A DNA stretch of 29,663 nucleotides from Christensenella sp. UBA5394 (GCA_002409725.1 DHOI01000088.1:1-29663); one strand, 5' to 3'. Numbered from the stretch's first letter, positions 1 through 8,457 are shown. The notes: a model not told the origin generated them from the letters alone. A program made the numbers and translations.

Positions 1-1603
1 GCGCCAAGCTATCCTCGGCCAACTCGCTGACCAATATGCGCTCTGTTCGCCGCTTGGCGGGCATGGCGTAATGGATTAAGTTCTCGATGAGCCGGTTGAT
101 ACGATCCACCTCATCCGGCACATAGCGGGCAAAGGATTGCTGCACTTGCTTATCATCCCCCCTTGTGCCGATGAGGGCGGCAAAGGTGCGGATGCTCATG
201 AGGGGATTGCGGATCTCATGGGCGATACCCGCCGCAATCCTGGTCAGGGACAAGCTTCTTTCCTTTTCAAATTCCGCCTGCTGCATGCGCTCCACCTTGG
301 TCATATCCTGTACGCTCAAAAGGGTGCCGGCGACCTTGCCATAGCGGTTGACCTGGTACATCATATAGCTATACGAGCGCATACTGCCGGGGGAGGCGCC
401 GATGCGAATGCTGCCATTCTCCACAGTCGTTCCGGGCGTAAATACAGAATCGGCCTCCTGCCGGAGGATCTCCCCGAATACCGGCACCTCCAGCGCGCTG
501 CCGCCTATGTGGGAATCCGCCAGCCCGGAGATGGTACGGGCACTCTTGTTCATCATCGTGATGGTATAGTTCAGGTCGAAGAGCAGCATGCCGCTGGGCG
601 AATACTTGATGATACGGTTGCGCAGGTCGTTTTCATCCTGAATCTGCGCGAACTGCTTCTCCAGCTCAGTGTTCGCCTTCTGTATCTGCTCGGTCTGCTG
701 GGCAACGCGGCGTTTCAATACCTGTTGGATGCGCCGCATGATCAGGCTATAGCCCAAGACCAGAACCAGTGCGAGGATCGAAACCGTGATAATCGTCCGT
801 AGGGTTCGCTGCGAACGGGCTCCATGATCGGCCGAGGGGAGCCATTTGTTGCAGATAGCCTCGTATTGCTGCCCGGCCTTGAACCGGGCGATGCTTTCAT
901 CCATCGTCCGCAGCAGTTCCCCATCGTTCCCCCGCAAAACCAGGGAAAATTCGATGGTGTCCAGATAATTATAGAGAACGGTATACCCCCCGTCCGCACC
1001 GTCGTTAATCAGCTGGTAAAGCAGGCTGTCCTTGATGCCAATCATCGCGGAGCCCGGATAACGCTTATGCCGCTCGTATACCATCCTCTGGTTGCCTACG
1101 GCGATGAACTGATGGATGCCCAAGTGCGCCAGCAAGGTATGCTGAATGCTGTCGGAAGCGAAGATTGCGGTCGTAATGCGCGCGCCGGAAGAAAGGGTTT
1201 CGTTATCGACGATCATACACAGCTGCGAACTGGTCAGCGTGGCAGTACAGCGGATATCCGGATCATTTTGAACGGAGTCTGAGACAACGCCGAGGATCAG
1301 GTCGATCTCCCCCTCATCCAGCGCCTCGCGGCAGGCTAGGTTGGTTTCGTAGGGTTGAAACTCGAATTCATAGCCGCGCTCTTCGCCAATGGCCTTGAGA
1401 ATATCGATATGCATGCCCGCGCAAGCGCCCTCCTGATCGATAAATTGAAAGGGCGGCAAATTGGCGTTAAATCCCACGCGTAAATAGCGGTTTAAAGCGG
1501 CTGCGCGCCCGCCGAAAAGCAGCTGCGTGAGAAGCGCCAGCAATATCAAGCATGTGCGTAATCGCTTCAATCCCCAGTTCCCCCCGCCGCGCTTTTTCTT
1601 CAT
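1..1603 (-). CDS. Sensor histidine kinase with periplasmic-binding-protein-like sensor, partial (3' end off window)
   Basis: The frame is open from 1603 to the left edge (534 codons). In order: a signal peptide or membrane anchor (residues about 12-35, after basic KRLR), an SBP_bac_3-like extracellular solute-binding domain (about 36-260, with YLRVGF at its start), a transmembrane helix (about 268-291), a short coiled coil, a PAS-like domain (about 320-420), and the dimerisation/phosphoacceptor helix with HEIRNP, His462. The ATPase domain lies beyond the window. It would sense a small ligand outside the cell and pass phosphate to a partner regulator not seen here. It diverges from a peptide-importer operon, which it may control (inference). 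The start is uncertain. ATG 1603 has no Shine-Dalgarno and overlaps a promoter-like -10. TTG 1570 sits behind a G-rich stretch and also gives a good signal peptide. Confidence 0.85.
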   Translation of the reverse strand, partial: MKKKRGGGNWGLKRLRTCLILLALLTQLLFGGRAAALNRYLRVGFNANLPPFQFIDQEGACAGMHIDILKAIGEERGYEFEFQPYETNLACREALDEGEIDLILGVVSDSVQNDPDIRCTATLTSSQLCMIVDNETLSSGARITTAIFASDSIQHTLLAHLGIHQFIAVGNQRMVYERHKRYPGSAMIGIKDSLLYQLINDGADGGYTVLYNYLDTIEFSLVLRGNDGELLRTMDESIARFKAGQQYEAICNKWLPSADHGARSQRTLRTIITVSILALVLVLGYSLIMRRIQQVLKRRVAQQTEQIQKANTELEKQFAQIQDENDLRNRIIKYSPSGMLLFDLNYTITMMNKSARTISGLADSHIGGSALEVPVFGEILRQEADSVFTPGTTVENGSIRIGASPGSMRSYSYMMYQVNRYGKVAGTLLSVQDMTKVERMQQAEFEKERSLSLTRIAAGIAHEIRNPLMSIRTFAALIGTRGDDKQVQQSFARYVPDEVDRINRLIENLIHYAMPAKRRTERILVSELAEDSLA

Positions 1604-1630
1604 CTTAATACAAGCCTGGCTTTTTTTCAA
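1602..1630 (-). promoter_or_regulatory. Candidate sigma-A promoter of the histidine kinase gene
   Basis: On the minus strand TTGAAA (1630-1625) is followed after 17 bases by TAAGAT (1607-1602). The -10 overlaps the ATG at 1603. If the promoter is used, translation must begin downstream, for example at TTG 1570. Confidence 0.4.
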
Positions 1631-1670
1631 CCGGCGCTGCCAGCCCGCAGATCGCTGAAACCCTCCCATT

Positions 1671-1748
1671 TTGCCGGTATTTCCGGTTTTGGCAAAACTT
1701 GCCGCAGCAAAACCGGCATGTTTTTCCGATCTCCGGCAGGATTTGCCG
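1671..1748. promoter_or_regulatory. Cluster of GCCGG/CCGGC inverted repeats between divergent genes
   Basis: Visible inverted repeats: CCGGTTTTG (1683-1691) with CAAAACCGG (1708-1716); nested within it GGCAA-AAC-TTGCC (1691-1703); and CGGCA-N5-TGCCG (1734-1748). Further CCGG copies lie at 1674-1677. The cluster sits just upstream of a candidate -35 for the peptide importer, where an activator would bind. The cognate regulator is not known; it may be the response regulator of the adjacent kinase (inference). Confidence 0.5.
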
Positions 1749-1758
1749 CGGGCCCGGA

Positions 1759-1787
1759 TTGAAAACTACGCCAGGTTCTGACAGAAT
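1759..1787 (+). promoter_or_regulatory. Candidate sigma-A promoter of the peptide importer operon
   Basis: TTGAAA (1759-1764), 17-base spacer, CAGAAT (1782-1787). The -10 matches consensus at four of six positions, as expected for an activated promoter. It implies a leader of about 125 bases before the ATG at 1919. Confidence 0.35.
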
Positions 1788-1918
1788 GAAGGTGTAACGA
1801 CATACTCCCTTCACATTTTCATTGACGTCGCTCCTATGTGTTCATCCGTATTCCATAGGCCGCCCGTGCCGCGGCATATTGAATAGCCCGAGAAGTATAA
1901 AAAAGAGGAGGAAAAAAC

Positions 1919-3541
1919 ATGAAAAGAACCCGGAGAATTCTGGCGCTTGTCCTATGCCTGATCATGATGGCTAGCCTCTTTGGCTGCAAAGGAAAGTATG
2001 CCCAGGACGCTACTGCGCCGGCGGCCCCCAGCAACACCGAAAGTGCCGCTACTGGCGCCGATGCCGCGGCCCCGAGCGGCAACACATCCTATCAGGATAC
2101 CATCACCATCGGCGTAGCAAACGACATCACCACCTTGGACCCCCAGGGCTCCAACACCGATGCCAACATGATGGCGTTCATCCTTACCCATGAGACCCTG
2201 GTGGAAGTAGACCCCGTAACCAACGAGGTTATCCCCGGCATGGCAAAATCCTGGGAGGTTTCCCCGGATGGTTGTACCTTCACTTTCGAGATCCCGGATA
2301 ACGTAAAGTTTACCGACGGCACCCCCTGCACCGCCAGCGATATTAAGTTCACCTTTGAGAGGGCCAAGGAGTCTTCCTTCACCAAGACCAAGGTGGAACT
2401 GGTTACCGATATTCAGGTTGTGGACAATACCCATATCGCCATCACCATCAGCAAGCCGTCTCAGGACTTTTTGTTGCTGCTTGCCCACCAGAGCATGTCC
2501 ATTCTCTCCGAGAAACTGGTAACCGCCGACGAGCTGGGCTGTCAGATCGGCACGGGCCGCTACCAGATGGAAGAATGGATCCCCGGCGACCAGATTTCCT
2601 TTGTCCGTTCCGACAACTTCTATGGCAAGCCCGCTCTTACCCGCCGCATCGTCTTCCGCCTCATCAAAGAGGAATCCTCTCGCCTGATCTCGTTGCAGAC
2701 CGGCGAGATAGACGTGTGCATCGACCCGCTGAGCACAGACCTTGGTTATATTGAGAACGATGCGAACCTGGAGCTCATCAAGATCCCCAACTATGTGCTG
2801 CTCTACGTGGCCATGAACAACGAGCGCAAGGGGCTCGACGACATCCATGTCCGCAAGGCTATCACCTACGCAACGGATAAGGAATCCATGATCCAGGTGG
2901 GCTATAATGGCGAGGGCTTTGTTCTCGACCATTGGATCAACCGCGGCCAGTTCGGCTGGTATGATGACCTGCAACCCTATGGATACGACCTGGAGAAAGC
3001 CAAAGCCGAGCTTGCCCTCTCCCCCTATAAGCCCGGCGACCTGAAGTTCCGCCTCATCTATAACGGCACCGCAAAGGAAAATATGGCGTTGGTGATGCAG
3101 GAGGATCTGGCTGAGATCGGCATCGGCCTGGAACTGATCAAGCTGGAAACGGCGGCGCTCAAGGGCATTCTCAACGACGCCGCGCTGGACTATGACCTGT
3201 GCCTCTATCAGTTCACCGATAACCTAGGTACCGATTTCACCCTGCGCAACCAGTTCGGCTCCTATGAGGAGGGCGGCGCCTTGAAAAAGAACGGCTCCAA
3301 CCGTGCGAACATGAAGGACGCAGCTTTTAACAAAATGATCGACGACGCCCTTGTCGAGCAGGATTTCGCCAAGCGTGAAAAGATGTATAACGACATCGAG
3401 GTCTATCTCAACGATATCGTGCCCATCGTCCCCGTGGCCACCTCCTATATCAACATCGGTATCAAGAAGGGCCTGAGCGGCGTTGCATGGAATGGAACTG
3501 CCAAACATGACTACCGTTACATTTGCCTGCCGGAAGGCTAA
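1919..3541 (+). CDS. Peptide ABC transporter substrate-binding lipoprotein (SBP family 5)
   Basis: A 540-residue lipoprotein of the DppA/OppA type. It has a signal peptide with basic MKRTRR, a hydrophobic core and a lipobox ending at Cys23 (LFGC), then a Ser/Ala-rich linker to about residue 58. The mature domain starts with the family pattern ITIGVANDITTLDPQ and contains GMAKSWEVSPDG (about residues 107-118), the usual SBP_bac_5 N-terminal signature. It captures oligopeptides or a related solute outside the membrane and delivers it to the permeases encoded next. The ATG follows a strong GAGGAGG site. A strong hairpin without a U-run follows the stop, so this gene is probably expressed above the rest of the operon. 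The exact ligand cannot be read from sequence; members also bind dipeptides, nickel or sugars. Confidence 0.93.
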   Translation: MKRTRRILALVLCLIMMASLFGCKGKYAQDATAPAAPSNTESAATGADAAAPSGNTSYQDTITIGVANDITTLDPQGSNTDANMMAFILTHETLVEVDPVTNEVIPGMAKSWEVSPDGCTFTFEIPDNVKFTDGTPCTASDIKFTFERAKESSFTKTKVELVTDIQVVDNTHIAITISKPSQDFLLLLAHQSMSILSEKLVTADELGCQIGTGRYQMEEWIPGDQISFVRSDNFYGKPALTRRIVFRLIKEESSRLISLQTGEIDVCIDPLSTDLGYIENDANLELIKIPNYVLLYVAMNNERKGLDDIHVRKAITYATDKESMIQVGYNGEGFVLDHWINRGQFGWYDDLQPYGYDLEKAKAELALSPYKPGDLKFRLIYNGTAKENMALVMQEDLAEIGIGLELIKLETAALKGILNDAALDYDLCLYQFTDNLGTDFTLRNQFGSYEEGGALKKNGSNRANMKDAAFNKMIDDALVEQDFAKREKMYNDIEVYLNDIVPIVPVATSYINIGIKKGLSGVAWNGTAKHDYRYICLPEG

Positions 3542-3560
3542 ATCCCAGCTATATCCATCA

Positions 3561-3591
3561 ACCCGGGAAGGCGGGGGCCGCCTTCCCGGGT
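3561..3591 (+). promoter_or_regulatory. Intra-operon stem-loop after the binding-protein gene
   Basis: A perfect 14-base-pair stem (3561-3574 with 3578-3591) around a GGG loop. No T-run follows, so it is not a typical intrinsic terminator. Similar stem-loops after binding-protein genes elsewhere protect the upstream message from 3' decay. Confidence 0.75.
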
Positions 3592-3659
3592 ACCCATTCC
3601 TTTACGCGTCCTGACGGCGCCTCCTTATGGGGTTTTCAATCCGTCAACAGGAGAATAAT

Positions 3660-4592
3660 ATGCATCGTTATATCATCAAACGCCTGCTCATGCTGATCCC
3701 CGTTCTGCTCTGCGTTGCCTTCATCATCTTTGCCATTATGGATGTGGCCGAGGGCGACCCGGTCTATTCGGTAGTTAGCGCCGACGCAACGGAGGAGGAG
3801 ATTGAAGCCCAGCGCGAGGCCATGGGGCTCACCGGCTCCCTTCTGGAACGGTATTTCCGCTATGTTAAGGGTATGTTGCAAGGCGACTTGGGCACCTCCT
3901 ACGTATCCAAGCGGGACGTGATGGAGACCTACCTGACCAGGCTGCCTAACACCTTGAAACTGGCGGCCGTGACGATGGCCATCGCGCTGGGTATCTCGAT
4001 CCCCTTGGGCATTGTGGCGGCGGTCAACCAGAATTCTATTAAAGATACCGTATCCATGATCTTGGCGCTATTAGGCCTATCCATGCCCAATTTCTGGCTG
4101 GGGCTGCTGCTGATCATCGTGTTCTCCCTCAAACTAGGCTGGTTTCCCTCCGGGGGTTATGAGGATGGGGTCCTCAGCATCATCCTGCCCGCTTTTACGA
4201 TCGGCGCGGGCTTGGCGGCGTTCATGACCCGATCCACCCGTTCCTCCATGCTGGATGTAATCCGGCAGGATTATCTGCGCATGGCCCGGGCAAAGGGCGT
4301 TTCGGAGCGTAAGGTAATCCGTAAGCACGCCTTACGCAACGCCTTGATCCCCATCATTACGGTTTTCGGAGTGCAATTCAGCAACGTTCTTGGCGGCTCG
4401 GTGTTGGCGGAAACGGTGTTTGCCTGGCCAGGCGTCGGACGGCTGGTGGTAGACGCCATTGACCAGCGCGACATCCCCACCGTAACAGGGGCGCTGGTGA
4501 TGACCACTATGCTGGTCACGGTGGTCAACCTGCTGATCGACATCGTCTACGCCTATGTGGATCCTCGCATCAAGGCGCAGTATATGAAATGA
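3660..4592 (+). CDS. Peptide ABC transporter permease, DppB/OppB type
   Basis: A 310-residue inner-membrane permease with about six transmembrane segments. The first (MHRYIIKRLLMLIPVLLCV) is typical of DppB proteins. The BPD_transp_1 domain covers roughly residues 95-305. The EAA loop that docks the ATPases is visible as DYLRMARAKGVSERKVIRKH at about residues 204-223. The ATG at 3660 is chosen because AGGAG lies seven bases upstream; an in-frame ATG at 3627 has no such site. It pairs with the next permease, whose gene overlaps it by four bases (ATGA), which indicates translational coupling. Specificity follows the family 5 binding protein. Confidence 0.94.
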   Translation: MHRYIIKRLLMLIPVLLCVAFIIFAIMDVAEGDPVYSVVSADATEEEIEAQREAMGLTGSLLERYFRYVKGMLQGDLGTSYVSKRDVMETYLTRLPNTLKLAAVTMAIALGISIPLGIVAAVNQNSIKDTVSMILALLGLSMPNFWLGLLLIIVFSLKLGWFPSGGYEDGVLSIILPAFTIGAGLAAFMTRSTRSSMLDVIRQDYLRMARAKGVSERKVIRKHALRNALIPIITVFGVQFSNVLGGSVLAETVFAWPGVGRLVVDAIDQRDIPTVTGALVMTTMLVTVVNLLIDIVYAYVDPRIKAQYMK

Positions 4593-5488
4593 GGGATCAG
4601 ATCGTGGAAAAAAAGGTAACAGTATCTCAAAAATATAAAAAACGGAGCACCTTTATTAGCATCTGGCGGCAGCTAAGAAAGAACAAGGGTGCCCTCATCG
4701 GGCTGGCGATGCTGGTGCTGATTATCGCTATCGCCCTGGCGTCCCCCTATATCTTCGATTACGACACCCAGGTGATCGCCAACAACATCAAGGGACGCAT
4801 GCAGGCGCCCTCTGCGGATCACTGGTTCGGCACCGACGACATGGGCCGGGATATCTTCGCCCGGGTTTGCTATGGCGCCCGCTATTCCCTGGCGGTAGGC
4901 GTGGTCGCGGTGTTGTTTGCGCTGGTGTTTGGCGTTACATGGGGAGCCGCGGCGGGCTATATCGGCGGCCCGTTTGAAGACATCACCATGCGCATATGCG
5001 ACATTTTTTCATCGATCCCCAGCGTTTTGATGGCCATCGCCGTGGTCTCCGCCCTTGGCAAGAGCACGTTCAACCTAATGATCGCCGTGGGCATCACCAG
5101 CACCGCGCCCTTCGTTCGCGTGGCCCGCGCGGCTGTGCTGACCATCCGCGGCGAGGAATACATCGAGTCCGCTCGCGCGATCGGCGTGCCGGAGTGGCGA
5201 ATCGTTGCCACGCATATCATGCCCAACAGCGTATCCCAAATCATCGTTCAAGCGACGCTGCGGGTAGGTTCCGCCATCATTTCCGCCGCACAGCTGAGCT
5301 TTCTGGGGTTGGGCGTTCCCGCGCCCGCGCCGGAATGGGGCAGCATGCTCTCTGCCGGCCGGTCCTACATTCGGGATTATAACTACATGACGCTGTATCC
5401 GGGCCTTGCCATCATGGTGACGGTGCTCTCGCTGAACCTCATCGGCGACGGTTTGCGGGACGCCCTGGATCCCAAGCTGAAACGATAA
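4589..5488 (+). CDS. Peptide ABC transporter permease, DppC/OppC type
   Basis: A 299-residue permease. It has a cytoplasmic basic N-terminus, a first membrane helix (about 37-56), a DppC-type extracellular stretch with HWFGTDDMGRDIFAR (about 77-91), and then the BPD_transp_1 domain. The EAA loop is GEEYIESARAIGVPEWRIV at about 187-205. The annotated ATG overlaps the stop of the preceding permease by four bases. An in-frame GTG at 4604, nine bases after GAGGG, is a reasonable alternative that removes five residues. It forms the membrane channel with the preceding protein. Confidence 0.94.
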   Translation: MRDQIVEKKVTVSQKYKKRSTFISIWRQLRKNKGALIGLAMLVLIIAIALASPYIFDYDTQVIANNIKGRMQAPSADHWFGTDDMGRDIFARVCYGARYSLAVGVVAVLFALVFGVTWGAAAGYIGGPFEDITMRICDIFSSIPSVLMAIAVVSALGKSTFNLMIAVGITSTAPFVRVARAAVLTIRGEEYIESARAIGVPEWRIVATHIMPNSVSQIIVQATLRVGSAIISAAQLSFLGLGVPAPAPEWGSMLSAGRSYIRDYNYMTLYPGLAIMVTVLSLNLIGDGLRDALDPKLKR

Positions 5489-5509
5489 GCACTGGCGAAG
5501 GAGCATGCT

Positions 5510-6520
5510 ATGAGCGAAGAAACCACCAACAACCTGATTCTGGATATTGAAAACCTTGTCGTGCGCTATGAAACCGAAGACGGGATCGTGCGCGCGCTTA
5601 ACGGCATTGATCTACAGCTGGGCTACCGGCAGACCATCGGCCTTGTGGGCGAGACCGGCGCGGGCAAAACGACCGCCGCCTTGGCCATGCTCCGGCTGGT
5701 ACCCGACCCGCCCGGCGTCGTGGAATGCGATAAGTTGATGATTGGGGGCCGGGACATCCTTAACCTGCCGGCGGCCAAAATGGATGAGGTTCGGGGCAAG
5801 GATATCTCCATGATCTTTCAGGACCCTATGTCTGCCCTGAACCCGGTATTCACCGTCGGGGAACAGATTGCCGAGAGCTTGCAGATACACGAACAGCTGG
5901 ATAAAAAAACATCTATGGAACGGGCTAAGGAAATGCTGGAAATGGTGGGTATCCCCGGCGCCCGGGCCAACGAATACCCGCACCAGTTCTCCGGCGGCAT
6001 GAAGCAGCGAGTCGTCATCGCCATCGCCCTTGCCTGCAATCCCAAGCTCCTGATCGCCGACGAGCCCACCACCGCGCTGGATGTGACCATCCAGGCCCAG
6101 GTGCTGGAGTTGATGAACAGGCTAAAGGAGCAATACGATACCTCCATGATTATGATCACGCACGATCTGGGCATCGTGGCGGAGGTATGCGATACCGTTG
6201 CCGTCATGTACGCGGGCAAGATCGTGGAGCAGGGTACGCTCGAAGATGTGTTCAATCACACCCTTCATCCCTATACGGAGGGCCTCTTCAATTCCCTGCC
6301 TAATATCAAAAACCGCACGGCCATGCTCAAACCAATCAGGGGCCTTATGCCCGATCCTACCGACCTGCCGGCGGGCTGTGCCTTCGCCCCCAGGTGCGAT
6401 TACGCCACGGAGGAATGCAAGCGCCGTAAGCCGCAGCTCAAGCAAGTCGGACCCACCCACAAGTTCGCCTGCCTGGCCTATGAGCAGGAAGGCTTCCATA
6501 TCAAAAGGGGGAACCGTTAA
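5510..6520 (+). CDS. Peptide ABC transporter ATPase, DppD/OppD type
   Basis: A 336-residue cytoplasmic ATPase. Walker A is GETGAGKTT (about 47-55), the Q-loop is in MIFQDPMSALNP, the signature is FSGGMKQR, Walker B is LLIADEPT, and the switch His is in ITHDLG. The C-terminus carries the oligopeptide-transporter extension with the Cys pattern CAFAPRCDYATEEC. An AAGGAG site precedes the ATG. It forms a heterodimer with the next gene product, and the two genes overlap by one base. Here the signature is canonical, unlike in its partner. Confidence 0.95.
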   Translation: MSEETTNNLILDIENLVVRYETEDGIVRALNGIDLQLGYRQTIGLVGETGAGKTTAALAMLRLVPDPPGVVECDKLMIGGRDILNLPAAKMDEVRGKDISMIFQDPMSALNPVFTVGEQIAESLQIHEQLDKKTSMERAKEMLEMVGIPGARANEYPHQFSGGMKQRVVIAIALACNPKLLIADEPTTALDVTIQAQVLELMNRLKEQYDTSMIMITHDLGIVAEVCDTVAVMYAGKIVEQGTLEDVFNHTLHPYTEGLFNSLPNIKNRTAMLKPIRGLMPDPTDLPAGCAFAPRCDYATEECKRRKPQLKQVGPTHKFACLAYEQEGFHIKRGNR

Positions 6521-7473
6521 TGGCGAACAATATTCTGGAAGTACGTCATCTAAAAAAGTATTTTAAGACCAGCCATGGCATGCTGCACGCCGTGGACGAT
6601 ATCAGCTTCGACCTGCAGGCTGGCAAAACGCTGGGCCTGGTGGGCGAGTCCGGCTGCGGCAAGTCGACTACCGGCCGCTCCATCCTGCGGCTCATAGAGC
6701 CCACTTCCGGCCAGATCTTTTTTGAAGGCAAGGATATCACCGCGCTTTCCAAAAGCCAGATGCGCCACATGCGCAAGGATATGCAGATTATCTTTCAGGA
6801 TCCTTTCTCCTCCCTGGATCCCAAGAAGACGATCAATCAAATTATCGCCGAGCCCATCCGGGTGAACCGCATCCTCACGGATAAGCATCAGATCGAGAAC
6901 CGCGTGCTGGAACTGATGGAAACCGTAGGCCTGGCAGAACGGCTGATTAACAGCTACCCCCATGAGTTGGACGGCGGCCGCCGCCAGCGCATCGGCATTG
7001 CCAGGGCGCTGGCCATGCAGCCCAAGCTCATAGTTTGCGATGAGCCGGTCTCAGCCCTGGACGTTTCCATCCAGGCCCAGATACTCAACCTCCTCAAGGA
7101 ACTCCAGGAGAAGATGCAGCTTACATACATCTTCATCACGCACGACCTATCCGTTGTCAATCATTTTTCCGATTACATTGCGGTGATGTATCTTGGCTCC
7201 ATCGTGGAGAAGGCCCCGGCGGAGGAGTTATTCGGCAATCCCATCCATCCCTATACCCGTGCGCTGCTATCGGCTATCCCCGTGCCGGATCTTTCCCACA
7301 AACGCCAGCGGATATCTCTCAAGGGCGAAATCACCAGCCCTATCAACCTGCCGGATGAATGCCGGTTTGCAAACCGCTGCTTTGAGTGCCAGGAGAATTG
7401 CCGCAAGGGTATTCCCCAATTGGTGGAGGTATCCCCGGACCATTATGTGGCATGCTTTCAGCGTGGCGTTTGA
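6520..7473 (+). CDS. Peptide ABC transporter ATPase, DppF/OppF type, with altered signature motif
   Basis: A 317-residue ATPase. Walker A is GESGCGKST (about 44-52), the Q-loop is in IIFQDPFSSLDP, Walker B is LIVCDEPVSALD, and the switch His is in ITHDLS. The C-terminal oligopeptide extension has the pattern CRFANRCFECQENC. The ABC signature reads LDGGRRQR instead of LSGGQ, so the serine that contacts ATP is Asp. Some Firmicutes homologues appear to share this, so it is probably a subfamily trait and not damage. In the heterodimer one nucleotide site would then be non-canonical. The start codon overlaps the upstream stop (TAATG). Confidence 0.94.
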   Translation: MANNILEVRHLKKYFKTSHGMLHAVDDISFDLQAGKTLGLVGESGCGKSTTGRSILRLIEPTSGQIFFEGKDITALSKSQMRHMRKDMQIIFQDPFSSLDPKKTINQIIAEPIRVNRILTDKHQIENRVLELMETVGLAERLINSYPHELDGGRRQRIGIARALAMQPKLIVCDEPVSALDVSIQAQILNLLKELQEKMQLTYIFITHDLSVVNHFSDYIAVMYLGSIVEKAPAEELFGNPIHPYTRALLSAIPVPDLSHKRQRISLKGEITSPINLPDECRFANRCFECQENCRKGIPQLVEVSPDHYVACFQRGV

Positions 7474-7537
7474 CTGCCGGAATCCTCGCCCGGACGGAAT
7501 CCAGCACAGATAAAATAGTTTTTGGAGCGATTGAAAA

Positions 7538-8215
7538 ATGCTATCTATTCGGGAGCTGACGTATACGGCCATTGCCATCCGTATTTTATTGTCGGTTCTC
7601 CTTGGCGGAATGATCGGGATGGAGCGCGGGCTGAAGAACCGGCCCGCCGGACTGCGGACATACATGCTGGTATGCCTTGGCGCCTGCATTGTAATGATCA
7701 CAAATCAATATGTTTACCAGGCTTTTGGCGTAGGCGATCCCGTGCGCATGGGCGCCCAGGTGATTAGCGGCATCGGCTTCCTTGGCGCCGGCACGATTAT
7801 CGTCACCGCGCGCAACCAGATCAAAGGCCTAACCACGGCAGCGGGGCTATGGGCCAGCGCCTGCGTTGGGCTGGCCCTGGGGATCGGCCTTTACGAAGTC
7901 GCGGTGATGGGCAGCGTCAGCATCTTTGTAATCCTGACGCTGTTGCATGAATTGGATTTTCGCATGCGCCGCAGGACGAAGCTGGTGGAAGTGTATGTGG
8001 AGCTGAGGAAGAACATACCTGTAGGCGCTTTCCTTGATTTCGCACGCTCCCACGACCTTGAGCCCAGCAACCTGCAATTGCAGCTCGAAAACATCTACGA
8101 CACGGATATTCTAGCCTTCAGCGTCACCCTGAAGGGACCGAAAAAGTTTACCCACGATGACATCATGCGCACCATTAAAACCATGGGCGGCATCGGTTAC
8201 GCGGAAGAGTTGTGA
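7538..8215 (+). CDS. MgtC/SapB family membrane protein
   Basis: A 225-residue protein. The N-terminal 135 residues hold four or five membrane helices with the family signatures GMIGMERGLKNRPAGLRTY (about 25-43) and GIGFLGAGTIIV (about 78-89), then LTTAAGLWASACVGLALG. The soluble C-terminal part (about 145-225) resembles the small ACT-like domain of this family. MgtC proteins are linked to growth at low magnesium and to inhibition of ATP synthase in enteric bacteria; the role in Gram-positive bacteria is unclear. The gene lies 64 bases after the last importer gene with its own GGAG site, and may share that transcript. An intrinsic terminator follows. Confidence 0.9.
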   Translation: MLSIRELTYTAIAIRILLSVLLGGMIGMERGLKNRPAGLRTYMLVCLGACIVMITNQYVYQAFGVGDPVRMGAQVISGIGFLGAGTIIVTARNQIKGLTTAAGLWASACVGLALGIGLYEVAVMGSVSIFVILTLLHELDFRMRRRTKLVEVYVELRKNIPVGAFLDFARSHDLEPSNLQLQLENIYDTDILAFSVTLKGPKKFTHDDIMRTIKTMGGIGYAEEL

Positions 8216-8220
8216 GCGCA

Positions 8221-8253
8221 CGCCTGCCGTGAGGTACGAACAGGCGCTTTTTT
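8221..8253 (+). terminator. Intrinsic terminator after mgtC-like gene
   Basis: CGCCTG (8221-8226) pairs with CAGGCG (8241-8246) and is followed by CTTTTTT (8247-8253). It starts five bases after the stop codon and closes the peptide-importer/mgtC transcript. Confidence 0.75.
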
Positions 8254-8261
8254 GGAACGGC

Positions 8262-8330
8262 TGTCGCACTAAGCCCCCATAAGCACAAACGAAAAACGAG
8301 CTAAGACGGTGGAGTCGAGGCTCGTTTTCA
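8262..8330. other. Hairpin-bearing stretch, possible insertion-sequence end scar
   Basis: GAAAACGAGC-like and GCTCGTTTTC arms (8293-8301 and 8320-8328) flank an 18-base loop. The preceding GGCTGTCGCACTAAG resembles terminal sequence of some transposons as I remember them; this was not checked. No transposase is present. It marks the point where base composition becomes AT-rich. From here to 8457 I see no gene. Confidence 0.25.
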
Positions 8331-8457
8331 TGTTCACTGGAGTTGTGATTCAATATTCAGGTATGACTATGAGAACAAAATACAATTTAATGTTTAGGTA
8401 GCATTTTGCTTTTTGCTTGCAATATTGTCGCATCTTATAATTGTTAGTTGATGTCTA

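Noticed and set aside
137..1282. Plus-strand open frames opposite the histidine kinase
   Set aside because: They are antisense to a continuous kinase frame with SBP, PAS and HEIRNP motifs, and show no domains of their own.
1683..1748. Possible sigma-54 promoter (TGGCA and TTGC elements)
   Set aside because: The GG to GC spacing is eight bases where ten are needed; the elements are better explained as inverted repeats.
1952..2974. Long open frame on the minus strand (340 codons) opposite the peptide-binding lipoprotein gene
   Set aside because: It is antisense to a clear lipoprotein gene with signal peptide and family motifs; it has no ribosome site and no recognisable protein.
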